Assembly: GCA_015227615.1 (NCBI GenBank)
Contig: JAALGZ010000003.1
Location: 62,001-126,000, forward strand
From: Labyrinthula sp. Ha
Taxonomy: Eukaryota > Sar > Bigyra > Labyrinthulida > Labyrinthulaceae
Direction of reading: 5' to 3'
DNA length: 64,000 nucleotides
In this document: piece after piece, positions 34,243-47,510 of the stretch
Position numbering within the stretch: the stretch's first letter is position 1
Layout: each line of letters starts with the position of its first letter
Notes under the pieces: model-generated
Told to the model about the DNA's origin: nothing
The model's database searches: none
The model's input: only the letters and a program-made list of their open reading frames with translations
Position numbers and translations under genes: made by a program

Positions 34243-37200
34243 AACAAGGTACCGCGGTATAACGGTATGTTCCAACCTTTTGGGTATTTCGTGAATCTTA
34301 AAATTTCTTTTCGAAACCAACGTCAAAATCAAAGAAGTTCGACGGGAAAGGGTAGAAAATTGCTTGTGAGGACAATGAAACAGAGTGTAAACTAATGAAA
34401 TGGGATCGATTAAGACTTAAGAGTCGCTTTGGTTTGCAAGAACATGGAACTTTGTGCTTTCTATCTTGTTTGAAATTTTCTTGAGTTCGCATTTGCAAGT
34501 TTGATTGTTTGAGCAAACTCAACAAATTTAATTGAGGCAGAAGAAACAGTGCGAGACTGGGCAAGAATTCCAAGTTTTCTTTTAACTCCTTAGGATTTTA
34601 TGATCAATTCTTATTTCTATATGTCTAGAAGTTACAAAGTACTTTGACAAATGTTTTGAAATATGTTTTCAGAAAATTTGAGCAGTAAAACTTGTTTAAC
34701 TTTTTGCTTTATATTTCTTAGTTACAGTTTAATCAACTTTCTGGAATTCATTCTAAGCATAAACGTCTCATCTGTCATGTTCTTCTTGCGCCTATACTCG
34801 AACCTTCCATACAAAAACGCCCTTTCGGAACCCACACTACTCGTGTGGATAGTAAGGTTTTTTTTTCCAACTTTAGCATAAGACGGTAATGTTCTCTCAA
34901 TACTACACCACTAATCTAAGCTGTCACAAGTCTGTTCAACAGCAGGATGGTGCAAATATCGATCCAACTCTGTCACAAATGTCTCGGTGGATATCGTATT
35001 TGCTTTACCGCTGTATTCTGGATCATATTCTAGTAAACTTGAAATGTTCCTATTGTTTTCCATCAGCTCCTGAACTATTTCAACAGCATCATCATTTTGC
35101 TAACTAACTTTTTCCATCTTGTCAGAAATCTCATCTATCAGCGCTTTTATCTCAGGACTGCCATCTTTATATAGAACGGAAAATCTCTTATCTAAGAGCA
35201 AACACATTTTAAACATAGCTACCAGTTGAACTACTTATTCATACGCGGGATTGTAGGTGCTAAAGACATAATCAATTCCAAGGTTAACGTGATCCATGAA
35301 GTGTACAAAGTCTTTTCCATATTTTGCACATTTTCTACACCATTGGAGTCGCCAATAAAGTGGTCAACGAGTAACTTGGCCTTGCTAAGATTTTTTTTCG
35401 GTTTTCTGAAGAGCAATATACGACCCGAAATTGTGGTACTAGTTTCGGAGGAATATAACTTTGCTAAATGATGTAACCCTTTCAGAATAGAAACAATCAC
35501 ACCAGAGTGAACAAAGGAGTTCCTTTCCAGAGAAATCGCTTTATAATCATTCATAATTCGACGAGGATTATCTTCAGCAGCAAAGTCTGAGATGTTTTCT
35601 TCATTTGGCATGAATAAATCAAGATTCAAAATGTGTCTTTCCCTTTATACAAAGCCTTCTAATATTCTGAACTGACTGCCCCATCACGTATTTACATCAA
35701 GTTGTGAAAGCAATGCTCGCATCTTCTTAAGGTCCAACTTCTCACAGGCAACATTTCGAATTCTGTTTCCCACACTGTCATTTTTAAAAGGTTGATGTAG
35801 TAACGCACTTCTTCCGGATACATTTCCATTGACTTGAGGACTGTCATGGAGAAAGGATTTATTATGTGAGTAAAGAAGCTAATTTGATAGTCCTCTCTAG
35901 GAACCTTACCCTGAACAGAGTCGCTTTCCTCAAGATACTTCCCAATTAAATCTCTTGTACGTTTAGCTGTTCCAACCATATTAGTAGCGTTGTCGGTAGT
36001 GATACTTACAACATATCCAAGAATGTTAAACTTCTTAAGTATCTCAACAATAAGTTCAGATTTATTCTCCGCATTTTTCTTTAAGAACTGTCTTTCAATG
36101 GTCAAACATCAATATTTTATCTCAAAATCTTTATTAATAGAGTGACAAGTTAGTGCCATGATTCTATGTTACCGAAAATTTGTCCAGCTATCTACTGTGT
36201 GTGCAGTCGGTGTTATTTTAACTTAATCGGTCAATTTTTGTTTGATAATATACTCTTCTTTTTTGTTGTCTTTCTCCAGAAGCTTCTTTACAGTGTCATT
36301 TAATAATCCTTTATACTTTGGGAGGAAAACTTTTATGATGTCTACGAACTCTGGCCGAGAAAAAAGTTAAAACGCAGCTTACTTTTCTTCATACATATCA
36401 GTTGCCTCAGTTTAACTCTTCCATTGCAACATCATAGGGGCTACCTTGGTAACTATTATGACCAATTAATTGAGTGGGACTTAACGCTGGCCATTAATCC
36501 ATGATTTTTTTCTTGTAAATAATTCCAGTTAGCTTGCACTGTTTCTTGATGTAATATTTCAAACTTGCGGCCCGTCTTCCAGTGGCATGCTTTGATTATG
36601 TCTTACACACCTTACATATTTTAAATCCACTTGGTCCAGCGTCATGGTAATAGCCGTACCACTCGCTTCTTTTTTGCCTTGATATCTTCTCAGGGTTTCC
36701 TTTTCTTTTTCATATTATCTTCTCAACAGGACCAGGGTCTTGAATTGGAGAGTCCAAACAGTTGTTGATATTGACTTGTTGAGACAGCTCATACACAAGT
36801 GGTGAAGGTGCAACGGATGAGCTCTGACTGCTGAGTGATAGTGGTGAGAGAGTGCTAATAGGGTTCTGATTCGTATTTGCTTTGCTTTCTTTCTTTTTTT
36901 GCCATTTTTCTATTTTTTTTTGTTCACTTCGGAAATAAAAACTGTTTATGTGTTTTATAATTTTTTGCAACTATTTCAGTGCGGTTATCCACTCCTGTCG
37001 GAAAAGCCTAATAAATAAGAAAAACAAATAAATATTTTAAACTTGGTTTTTTTCAATGGAACAGTCTTGCAATCTTTTGTAAGCTGAGAAAATGGCAGCA
37101 AGTATGTGGGATATAGTCATTATAAGTACCAACCTTTGTTCTTGGAGAGCACATTTGGCTCTGCAGTCAGTTATGTTGTAAGTTGAGTACAAATATCATC

Positions 37201-40200
37201 AGCAATAAATCCAAAACTTGCGCCATATATTAGAATAAAAATATAGTTACATCTTTAATTTTACTTTGATATTCGTTTTTAGGTTTAATATGTTTGAATG
37301 GTTTTGAATCTTTTTCCTTCTTATTTGAGTTGATCTTCTTGTTTAACTGGGGTATCTTATGAAATATCAACTTCTGATTCAAAGATCATCAGGACCACGT
37401 TCTTTCTTGTCCTTTTTTTATTTGTTTTGTTTCTATTGGTTCCATACATAGTTACCCTATATTGATTCGCCCAAAATCTATAGGTGAAATCTCCCTATAG
37501 ATGAAAATTACTAACGTTCATCCTGTTCATAAGTTTTTTGTCAGTAGATATCTCCGCCAATACCAATAAGTAATAAAAATATAACTGCGACAAAAGTAAG
37601 AAAGTTTTTTAATGGGTCCAAGTTAGAGTTACATATATAATAATATCTTAGAATTAATATTTTCTTCTTTAAAACTATATCAAATACGTTATAGAAAAAA
37701 AGGAAGGTATTTAACTTTGCAAAACAATAATATCACTTTACTTTCATAAATACGTCAGAAAAACGACCACAACATGACTTTTTTTCAAAAACTAAAAACC
37801 TATATCTTCTTTAATTTATACTGGTATTCTCCGCGCTAATCTATATATGTTTTGAAAATTTAATCATATGTAAAACTTAAAAAAAAACATGTATTTGTAC
37901 ATAGATATTTGTAATAATATGATAGAGCTTTATATAATTAAAACCAATAAAAACATCAAACCTTATTTTTTTTTCTTTTTTAACTTACTATAAATTGGTC
38001 TTAGATAAATTTAGAGTCAACGTTCTTTATGTTTGACCTATTAGAAGTTTAGATTTGGTTATTTTATGGTTGAGTTTGGAGTCAAGTTAAATTAAGACAA
38101 ATAACTATTTCTGAGATTAATAGGGAAGTTCTTGAAGTTTCCTCGAACAAAACTCAGAGGAACCCTAATTCATTCATATATCTAAGTGACTACCATTCCT
38201 CAGGATATTTTGTCACTTAGTATCACCCATTGAGGAATATTTGACATTTAAGGGTATCCTTTTTCAGAGTTTCTGAGTACTTGAAAACAGGATACATTGT
38301 TAGGAAATGTATACAAAATACTCCAAACCTTAAAAAAAGTTTTTCCTAGACCTAAATTCACCCGTTCTTTTGACTGGTGAGGTCTGTTTGGACTCTAGAC
38401 CAGTATTTCTTAAGGTATTACACTGATTGAAGTTAATAAAAACAGCATTATAGCCCAATATCGACTTTTCTTAAAAAATTCAATAAACATTTTAAAAAAA
38501 ATAGAATTAAAGGTTACAGGTCGTGTTTTGTAGTTACTTGGGGCTACCTATTACAAAAATTCAGGGGATCATACCAAAACTGAGTGATTTCGTATTTTCA
38601 GATGTGTAGATTTTCATCATTTGGCTTTTCTGAGTGAAGTTTAGCTCATTTACAATTAACCAGAGAAGAAAAATCTTGAGAAATTGTTTGAGAAGTCAGG
38701 AATAGTGAATCATTAGGGTCTGATAAGAATCAGATCATCTATAGAGTTGCTCTTAATGATGTTACGTTTGAATGTATGTTTTTTAGAGGTGTTTAAACTT
38801 AGTGAAACGGAACCTAAAAGCTAAACTTCTTAGGGTTTAAAATTCCAATCCCTATCAAATACCTTGACAAAATACATAGTTAAAAAGTTTTTTAATGTGA
38901 AACACATTGTTGGTGATAATATTTTATTTGAGGAAGCTTTCGTGAAAAAAGCTAACAAATACTATATGCTTTGTTTTCAGTAATGGTGAGTTTTTTATAC
39001 TTTATATTATTTTACTCCAGTAAATTTTTATATGAGCAAGTGCTAGGTCCAGTTTTCAAAAATTTTAGAGATTTGTAAAAGAGCTTAAAAGGTATTGTTG
39101 ATTATATGGCCATTATACTGCTTTGTTGAAAAAATCGTGGATAAAGTTTGCAACACCCTGTAATAACAAAAATTATAAAACACTATTGTTTTCCACTAGG
39201 CCTAACTTCAACATAAATCCTAACCTTGACGGTTTAGAGGTAGCGTAACCTTTTTCTTGCTGTTTTCTGATCGATATAAAATGGATGTGCCATATTTTGG
39301 TGATTTTTGCGTTCTACCTGAATTTATTCTTTTCATATCCTATATTGTATTATATGGCTCAATAGATGTTTAAAAGAGCTTTCCAAGACTGTGTTTTGTT
39401 CTTCATAACTCTAAAAATTCATTGAAAATTATTTTTGCAATTATTATGAAATTGATCTAAAATACAGGATGACGTGAAAAGGGTGGAATAGAAAAGTATC
39501 TTCCAGTAATCTAATACAGAAAATTTTAAAGGCCAATGATTATAAATACTTTTCGAGATAAGTATCATTACTTACAATAGTGCTTTACATAAAAATTAAG
39601 CGACATACAAGATAAACAAAAATATGACTTGGAAGTAACCAATATTATTAAAATATAGAAACACGTAGTTTAATCCCAGTATTTCCAACTAAAAAAAACA
39701 TAAAAGTTATAATATCTTAAGAATTAAAATTTAAAATGTCTTAAACTTTTATTTGGTTTAAAAAGAGGAAGTATTTACTGAGAAAACTGGTTTTTACCAC
39801 AACAAGTATTGATATACAATATTTTCTTACCAATTTTCCGATTTAAAGTGCATAAAACGAAAGGTTATCTTAGTAAAAACTAATATTGTTAACTATCAAG
39901 ACGCAACAAAGTAAGATATTTTTCAAATGAGTTAATTAAAGCCTGGTGAAACAAAGTATAAGCCAAGTTAGAGTACATTCTTTGAGCTCGTTCTGTATTA
40001 TCGCTGTTGTTTTGTAAAATTCTAGTTTATTTTCGTTGGAATAATTTATATTAAAACGAATAAGAGGTAGATTTAAATAAAAATAAAAGGAAGAGCTTCC
40101 CAATGACATATCTCTTGTATACTAAAACTTATTTTTAATAATTATTTGTAGAGATTTGTTTTGCTTCGAGAATTCACCAAGACGGAATTTTTCAGAGAAA

Positions 40201-40318
40201 TTAAACCGAGACGAAACAGGTCTCCCCTTTCAAGAAATGTCCGCGATAGAAACGGTAAACCATAACTTACCGTAGAAACTGTTACGGTAAGTTACGGTTC
40301 TACCGTTAAAAAACCCTG
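34227..40318 (-). mobile_element. hAT-2: decayed hAT-family DNA transposon, 6092 bp
   Basis: Flanked by a perfect 8-base target duplication CTCTTTAG (34219-34226 and 40319-40326). The right end, read inward, is CAGGGTTTTTTAACGG, a typical hAT terminus. The left end is TAGAATTTCTTAGCGG, identical at 11 of 16 positions, with all five differences being transitions. Inside, on the minus strand, are transposase remains (35231-36970). The rest, about 37.0-40.2 kb and 34.3-35.2 kb, is AT-rich without recognisable genes; it may include further insertions, as hAT elements are usually shorter. It inserted between protease and RT of the gypsy fossil. Confidence 0.85.
35231..36970 (-). pseudogene. hAT-2 transposase remains
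   Basis: 35692-36105 encodes ILGYVVSITTDNATNMV, the hAT catalytic TDNA.NM block, followed by SFFTHIINPF (the C..H.LNL region). Upstream, near 36.18-36.24 kb, reads a TAHTVDSWT stretch like the first catalytic block (DgWt). 35231-35629 follows with NDYKAISLERNSF and further helical sequence. 36710-36970 is a low-complexity N-terminal region (KKIEKWQKKKESK, then Ser-rich). Stops and frame changes separate these blocks, and the C-terminal ERxFS dimerisation block was not found, so the gene is dead. It is unlike hAT-1 in sequence, so it belongs to a different hAT family. Confidence 0.75.
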
Positions 40319-40326
40319 CTCTTTAG
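40242..40326. repeat. hAT-2 right end: palindromic ACGGTA/TACCGT cluster, terminal repeat and target duplication
   Basis: A perfect 10-base inverted repeat ACTTACCGTA / TACGGTAAGT with an 8-base loop lies at about 40266-40293. Further TACCGT and ACGGTA words lie on both sides, then CCGTTAAAAAACCCTG ending at 40318, then CTCTTTAG (40319-40326). Subterminal repeats of this kind are where hAT transposases bind. Confidence 0.78.
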
Positions 40327-42054
40327 TCTATATTTTATCTTGAATTATATTCCGTTTTATTGGTGTTTTAACCGCATCTCCGGTCTTAACCAATAAAATA
40401 GATATCTTTTCTACAACACTAATAGGCTCATATTTATCTTTGTCTTCCCATTCAAAAATATCAACTGCATCATTATCCCCAACGTAAAACCTTTTGGTGC
40501 TGTAATTAATTACCGCATCTGAGCATATCGGCATTTCTAGTAGAACATTGACTGTAAGGTTTTCGAGAATTCTAAAAGGAACTTGTCCCGTTGGATTCCC
40601 AACTTAAACAAACAAATAGAGCTCCCCACTAGTTTTAATGACATCTTCTCCAGCGTGTTTAGCAGTAGAAGCACTTTTAATTGGTAAATTCAATTGTTTG
40701 AAATTTTCATCTTAAAACTTCTGTGAAATTGCATTAAATGAGCTCATGTGTCTAGAATTGCTGGAGTTAGCACTCCATGCATGCTAATCAAAACCCCTTT
40801 CTAGGAAGCAAATTTAGCGCTTAAAAGTGCACAAGCATTCTTGCTTCCTACCTGATCAGTTTTGTTCTTCTCATAACTTAACGCGTTAGCTCCTTGTTCC
40901 AAAGAGCTGGGTCCTTTGTTGCTCCTTTTCTCACTTGCATGCTTCTCCCTTACGTTTTCAAGCTCAACACCTAATTTGCTGTGTTTAGTTATGTGTGTGC
41001 CTTTATGTATGTTGCATCTTGCATTTGCTCTGTACTTGTGTACAGCAATCAATTTTTGATAACCCTTCAAACTAAAGCTCAAACCTCATTTTATATATGT
41101 CCTCCTTATTGATTACGAGGCTGCATTCGCAGAGCCTCTTGAAATTAAATTAACCGAATGAGAGTCCTTTAAAGACAATATTCTCTTCTTCTCCTACAAC
41201 TCCGCCTTCATCATCATTTCATCTACTTTCGGTATACCCCGAGTTTCCCTATCCACCACAAGCATTTCAGTCTGTCACGTATAAGAAAGTTGGACCTTAA
41301 ATATCCATCGCTTATCACCGAAACAGTAAAATGGTTGGTCGTCTTGAAAATTGACCACTTTCTTGCACGGGTAACATGTCTCATGTCGCCTCTATAATTT
41401 AGAGCTTCCACTTTAGAAAGGAAACATCTTGAATTATACATCATCGAAATTGAGGTATCTGCTTTGAAGGCACTGAGTTCGTCCGCTGATTGAAGCACAA
41501 TATATTCTGAATTATATTCGCTGTTGATTTCCTCAATAATATCCCGAAGAAAATCAGACGGTGCAACACTTCTATGCCTAACCGCTACATTTAACGGTAT
41601 TACCGCATATATCTTATTTAGTATAGACACCTCACTGTATGGGATGACTGATTCTCGAGCCCTGTCTGCTAAATATAACATTGAGCTACCAAAGTTAGAA
41701 GAATATTCTTCTAAACGGGTACCAAACTCGTCTTTGAAATCCTTTTCGTAAACCCTGAAGAAGGGATTGTTCTAGCAACAGAAAATTGGGCTGGCGCTCC
41801 CGACGGTACATGCCTTGAATCAGCTGAGAGCTTAGCCTTCAACATATTTTTGTCCCTTTTTAGCCCCTCAATTTCAACCTGCAACTCTTGAAGAATATAT
41901 ATCGTTTCATGTGGATCAGCTCCTCTTTGCTTTTTATCGGTGTTCTTAGGCACCCTCCTTCTTCTAAAAGGCCCTGAATAGTACCCGTTGATTCTAAGGT
42001 AGAAACTTCTTGGGGTTTGCTAAGGTTCGAATCTTGTGGGAGACCCTCGTTCAT
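40327..42054 (-). pseudogene. gag and protease region of the split Ty3/gypsy fossil (broken)
   Basis: 41711-42054 holds a charged helical N-terminal gag region. Near 41.0 kb is CNIHKGTHITKH, like the gag zinc-binding stretch of many gypsy elements. 40328-40700 has retropepsin C-terminal traces (LTVNVLLEMPICSDAVI, where the family has L.vnvLlG...L). The segment stops at the hAT-2 target duplication (40319-40326). Confidence 0.55.
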
Positions 42055-42065
42055 GTGTATTTAAG

Positions 42066-42260
42066 TTGTGGTATTTTATCCTAAAGAAGTCCTTTTCTTA
42101 TTCAAAGAGATAAGACTTAGATACAAGTCATGGATTTCACAATATGTCCATTTTAGTTATGATAACTAAGAAACTGGAACGTCCAAGCTACGAAAGCTAC
42201 ATAACTACAAGACCATCATACTCACAAGCTAGTCAACTCAGCTAACTACAAGACCATCAT
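42066..42260 (-). repeat. LTR-like repeat, 5' copy
   Basis: Counterpart of the repeat at 31196-31400, lying immediately upstream (minus strand) of gag. GACCATCATAC occurs twice here (about 42210 and 42250), so there is a small internal duplication. The full LTR may reach further, to about 42.4 kb. Confidence 0.62.
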
Positions 42261-45200
42261 ACGACACTAAGTCCTTCTGGCAACGGCCGTTCTGACTTCT
42301 GGGCAGTTTTCTTCTTTCGCTGCAGGTAGTTTTCCCCCTTTGGCTACATGGTTCCAGAGGCCAACAGCTTTAATGTGAACTTGCACTCTCCATTCCCAAA
42401 GTTAGAAGTCTCCTCCCAATGACAGCTTTTGGATTTTTGGTATGCTGGGTGCTAATAACATGTACTTTAATTATTATTGTTATTATTATTATTTTTTTAA
42501 GTTAGTTCTCCCTCATCCTCTATATATCTCTCTAACTGACTGTCCGGAACTCAAAAGTTACAACTTTTCGGACAGGTTGCGACATTGGGAACTAATCTTT
42601 CGGAGAAGTTGTTATACTGGAAACCAAAACAGTAACACCAAATTTTGCGGAAGAGGTATTTTCGGTGTATTTACTTCTTCAGAGGTTACAACAACGAGAG
42701 AGAGCGAAAACCTGGTTAAGCTTATTCCATATCTCTGCAACAAACTTCAGCCGCATGATTCTCAAGAGGACTTTGTCACTTATTTTATTGATCAGAAATG
42801 AGATGAGGACCGCGTTTTTGTTCTGGGTTGCGATACCGACTAGAGGATCTTCCCCATTTTTTAATGTTGGTTAGTTGAAGTTCGAGGTCTACCATCTTTT
42901 CTTTTTAAAGCAGAATGGACTCTATTCTCCATTTCCATATCTCATAGCGGTCCTCTTCTTGGAGAGGGCTAATCTTATTCTTGGATTCCATTTCTAATTT
43001 TTTCTTTTCGGCTGTTAAGCTGTTACTATTTCAAATGCTTCAATATTACTTAAGTGTTATTCTATATATTAGCTATGCTAATTTGAACCTGTACGAGATG
43101 AAGCAAGTCTTTCTATACTATTCTAACCACATTACTCAATGATAAGAATAGAAAAAGCATATCTCTTGTATGAAGTGTATCGACACTACAACAGTTGTTG
43201 AAACCTGAATATGTGGCTTCGAAGCTTATATAAGAAGATATTATGGTCAAGATAAACAATAACTTCGTTCCTATTCGGAATCAACTTCTTAACCAAGTGA
43301 GGTTCCGTAAAGGAACAAGTTCGCTACTTTTCTCATTGAACATGTATGGTTTTGTTCATCATTTATGCATTGTCTAAGTTGGTTTCGTTGGGATTTGTAG
43401 TTAACTCTTGTAGAAAACTTCGGCTATGAGTAATTGTTGTGTGGCGGTTGTTCCCTTCTTGTCGAGCAACTTCTCGGTGTACGGTTCCAGTAAAACTTCT
43501 TCGTTGCTATTTTGTGTAGATTCTGATGTTCAAGAAAATACGAGTTGGTTCAGGCAGTACCATGTCTTTAACAGTTATCTGTGAATATATTGTTAGGGTT
43601 TACGAATCTGATTACTCAGTCTGTTAAGTTCATATTTGCGAATATTTCAAACAGATGATCACTTTAGATATTAATAGTTCGTTTTGATTTTCCTGTTTTC
43701 ATTCATAATTCCGGAAAATAAGCAGCTTTCTGCAAAACATAAAGTACCCAGGAAAACAACTCCCATGGGTAGTCGTTATACAATATCCGCACTTTAGCAA
43801 GTGTCCCTTGCATGGTGACAAAGAGTACTGGAGCAAGTTATACTTTAGTTTTGTATTTTTTGAAAAAGGAAGAATTTTTATTCTTGTGGATATCACTGCA
43901 GGTGGGAAGAGGAAACAGAATGTTTGCCTTTTTATTATCTCTATGAGAGTTTTAGTGCTGAGCTTCTTGATAAAATCGAGTTAGAAAAAGAAAGTTTCAA
44001 TATTATACTTGACATCTGCTGGACTGACAAATGGAGAAACGCTGGGTTAAAACCAAAATTTATTTGAAGGTAATAGGCTGAAATGACAAGAGGAAGAACA
44101 CTACAGAACAACCAAACAGCTCAGCGAAATATGTCTCGTGATTAAAATAGAACAATAAGATAACTCTGTTCTTTCTTTTACCTCAAATCCCAATCTCAAA
44201 TTTCCTTTGTTAATGACTCTCTTACTAGGTTGTTTACATTTAATTGGGGCTCCTAATATCCTCAGGTAGTGCTAAAATACTGCGCTCTATCGCGACTGGG
44301 TCTATTAAAGACACAGGAACTCCACCTTGTTTTCCAATATACGCTGCGGCTTCAGGTTAGGGGTTCTACATTAGCTTTCATAAACACTGTCTATAGTGAG
44401 CATTGACTCAATAACTCCACAATAGGATGAGGATACAAAAGACCGCACGCACGAAGAATCCAAGTTATTCATTAGAGCTCCTGGAACCTTCAACAATAGC
44501 TGTCCCAACTTCTTCTAATACAAAGACATATCTAAAAATGCGCTCCCTACGTTCTATTGTTAGCTTCAAAATATCACTCAACTCCATCTTCTAGAACAAC
44601 ACGGAATGTAAGACTCGTATTGTCAAGGGTGCACGTGAACGATGAATGTCTTTTTCTTTTACTTACGGTATATATTCTATGTCTTGAACCACTAGGTAAC
44701 TCTGGATCGTCTCCTTGCTCTCTTTTATTAATATCTCTTTTTGGTTGGTTTTCTCTTTTCTTTTCTTAATTAATTCTTAACTCTGGTCTATCCTGGCATA
44801 AAATCTACCAATCAATTTACCTCATCTACCCAATCATATTTATATAAAACTACTTATGAAATACTTAAACACTAAACCTTACATCGATACACTTGATACG
44901 ATTGATACCAAGTCGTAGGAACTCCACTTTACGTTCTAAAATGTTCTGCGTTTTTAATTTCAGTGGTCCAGGCAAGTGCTCATAGACGCTATCAACTGCG
45001 ATCAGGCTCTCAATGGCGACGCGAACATTGATACTCATCTTTGTTCCATATCTGTTCTCTTTTTAAATTACCTTTTTGATTTGTTTTTTTTTTGGGAAAA
45101 CACAATCTTAGACCGTAATTAGGTGATTTGGATAATTTTAGGAAATTCAATCTGAAGAAACATGATCAAGGCTCACTAGAACTGGAATTTCAATACTGTG

Positions 45201-47510
45201 ACATAACAGATATTTCAAAAGAGAGACTTATTCTTTAGAAACGAGACGAGACTGCAGAATGAGCTAAGAAGACCCAAGTAAACAAGGAACACGAGATGAA
45301 ATTAAGCAAGCAAGGCGCAAGACAACACGATATACCAAGACGGGAAAAACCAATCACGAATAGTGTAGTACTAAGGAGGGCAAGACCACAGGCTCGTAGG
45401 GTTAGACCACATGGCCCAATTGAAAACAACCACAAAACCCCTGTTAAACCTTAACTTATCCAATCAGATGTCTCTTTTCTAACTAATCACATTTCACAAA
45501 CTACATATACATAAATATTCAAAACACAGAACTTCTTCATATCGATACAAATGTTAACGGAGATGGATAGTTGTTTAATTTTGCTCTTAAATATCTCGAA
45601 GGTGAATATTATTTAGACGATCATACTGTCTCAAGGCACTCATCATTTCATTGATTCCTTTTTTCTGTCCGATGTAGTAAGGATAACTTGTTTTAAAGAT
45701 TAGTAAGAACTGATTTTTCAAATTTTTTGCACTAATTTTACTAGTTTTTTATTATGATTACTATCAATTTCTAAAGCTTATTTCGTGCACTGGCGTCATA
45801 GACCTCATCGTTTTCAAATGGTTTCACTGAAGCTCTGCTAGTATGCAATTGAGTGCAAGTACATAATTCTTCGCCTGATCATGATATGGCATTACCCTGG
45901 TCACTTTATTGCGCCACTTTGAAAAGAAGATATTGTGTGAACCCTGTTTTAGTTAACATGTGATCTTTAATATGTTTAGTATAAATATTTTATAATAGTA
46001 GTAAAGTGCCCGTATTATCCTAGGGTAAAAATTAGGTAGTTTGAGTAGTGGCCAATCCAGCCATATTAAGAATTAATAATAAACAATAAAGTAAACAATT
46101 TGATTGTTGTATTAGTTTCGCCTAATATCTTGAGAACAATCTTATTAATAACTTTAAAAACCTTCGGAATAACTTTATATTATCTAAACTTGGTGATCTA
46201 GTTTCTCCTAGATCTATTCGAACTAGTTCAATTTGTTTTGGTGCTTAGATTAAGTAACTCTTTCGCGAGTCACTTTTCTTGGGCAATTTGTGTTAGGAAT
46301 ATCAGTCACTCGTCGACCGATAAAATATATGTCAAAGAGATGTAGAATTTCCTGCCAAACTTAGCAAAACTAGAGTTCATTTCATGAAACTTTTACTGTG
46401 ATTGAATTTCTCCGATAATTACGACTATCCTTAAGCAATTTGACATATTTTTCCAACTGATGGCCAGATTATTTCGAAGGAAATCAACATGATAACAGTT
46501 CTCGAAGTCATATTCAAATTCAGGACAAACTCTTTCCCCTTGCAACAAATCCACAATAGTGACATAGATATGAATATATCTACCTGAGGACACATTCTTC
46601 AGAATGTTTCAAATTTCTATCTTGGCTTCTTTTACATTGGAACCTCGCAAACCAGTTTGTGTTGACTCTCGTAGCCTTGAAGGAATATAGACAGACATGA
46701 AAATTTATTATGGGATCTCTATGCATGCTATTGAATATTATGAGAATATTCCTATTTCAGTATTTGGTAATTACTGGAACTTTCTACATAAAAAATGATT
46801 AGAATGAAGGGATAGTTATTTTTCAAGAGAGCTCGAAAGATACTGAAACATTTACCATGAGTGCTGCACCCTACAGTATTAAAGGACTTGATCCGTCAGA
46901 CAATCAAATATTTAAAGTGGATAAACTCAATATCACCGAACAAGTATGGGGAAAAAGTATATTCAAGTCTAGTTCTTATGAAGCTCAACTTGATTTGCAT
47001 CTTATTTCGGACTCAATTAAACAGTTTGGTAGGAAAAGTATAACGCAATATGTGCATTGACAACCTTGAGTATAAATCCAAATATTTTACGTTTTGTATT
47101 TCTTAGTTGCTAAAGGCTAATTTAATACGAGGAACTCCATTGATTCAAATGCGAAGAATCTTTATTGAATATATTTGAAAGAAGAAGACACAGTTGGTTT
47201 GTAAATTGAGAAAAAATTGAAGTCCAAATTTTGGTTAGCAAAATAGCAGTACTAGTACTTTTATTTCAACAATATCGAATCAGAATACTTGTAGTTCATC
47301 TTTGCAATATATAGTCAGAACTGGAATTCTAATACCAGTGAATAAGTTCATTAAATGAAAATTAGTTTCACTTATAAAAATTTCTTCAATGAACTAAGTA
47401 TTTTTCCTGTCAGTAGTTTTGTAAGGTTACCCACGCGTGTATTTCCTGACCTTATGATTAAGAGCTAAACTCACGGCTAAATGGTATATATATAAATATA
47501 TATGATATAG
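42261..47510. other. AT-rich stretch with transposon scraps, no intact gene seen
   Basis: Open frames such as 42442-42801, 44557-44769, 45235-45435 and 46857-47060 show no recognisable domain. A hAT-like scrap occurs at 43924-44067 (separate entry). Otherwise nothing supported. CDC27 ends at 47511. Confidence 0.4.
43924..44067 (+). pseudogene. hAT transposase scrap
   Basis: Plus-strand frame reading LLDKIELEKESFNIILDI then CWTDKWRNAG. It resembles the first catalytic region of hAT transposases (I..D.WT...). The frame ends in a stop right after, and no neighbouring transposase sequence was found. Short, so uncertain. Confidence 0.4.

Larger units (their letters stand above)
31196..42260 (-). 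mobile_element. Ty3/gypsy LTR-retrotransposon fossil with LTR-like ends, split by hAT-2
   Basis: Minus-strand element. The 5' LTR-like repeat starts at about 42066, followed by gag (about 40.8-42.05 kb) and protease (about 40.33-40.7 kb). The hAT-2 insertion (34227-40318) comes next, then RT, RNase H and integrase (about 31.6-34.2 kb) and the 3' LTR-like repeat at 31.2 kb. The two halves are tied together by the hAT-2 target duplication, by complementary gene content (gag-protease on one side, RT-integrase on the other) and by the matching terminal repeats. The outer limits of the LTRs were not resolved, so the high-coordinate end is approximate. Broken in at least ten places; older than hAT-2. 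Confidence 0.75.

Noticed and set aside
42018-42040. tRNA-like T-arm word GGTTCGAATC
   Set aside because: No matching acceptor, D or anticodon arms around it; it falls in the gag region of the gypsy fossil.
44600-44625. Possible dispersed repeat: GAATGTAAGACTCGT here and GAACGTAAGATTCGT near 56.98 kb
   Set aside because: The match is about 15 bases and does not extend, so chance cannot be excluded.
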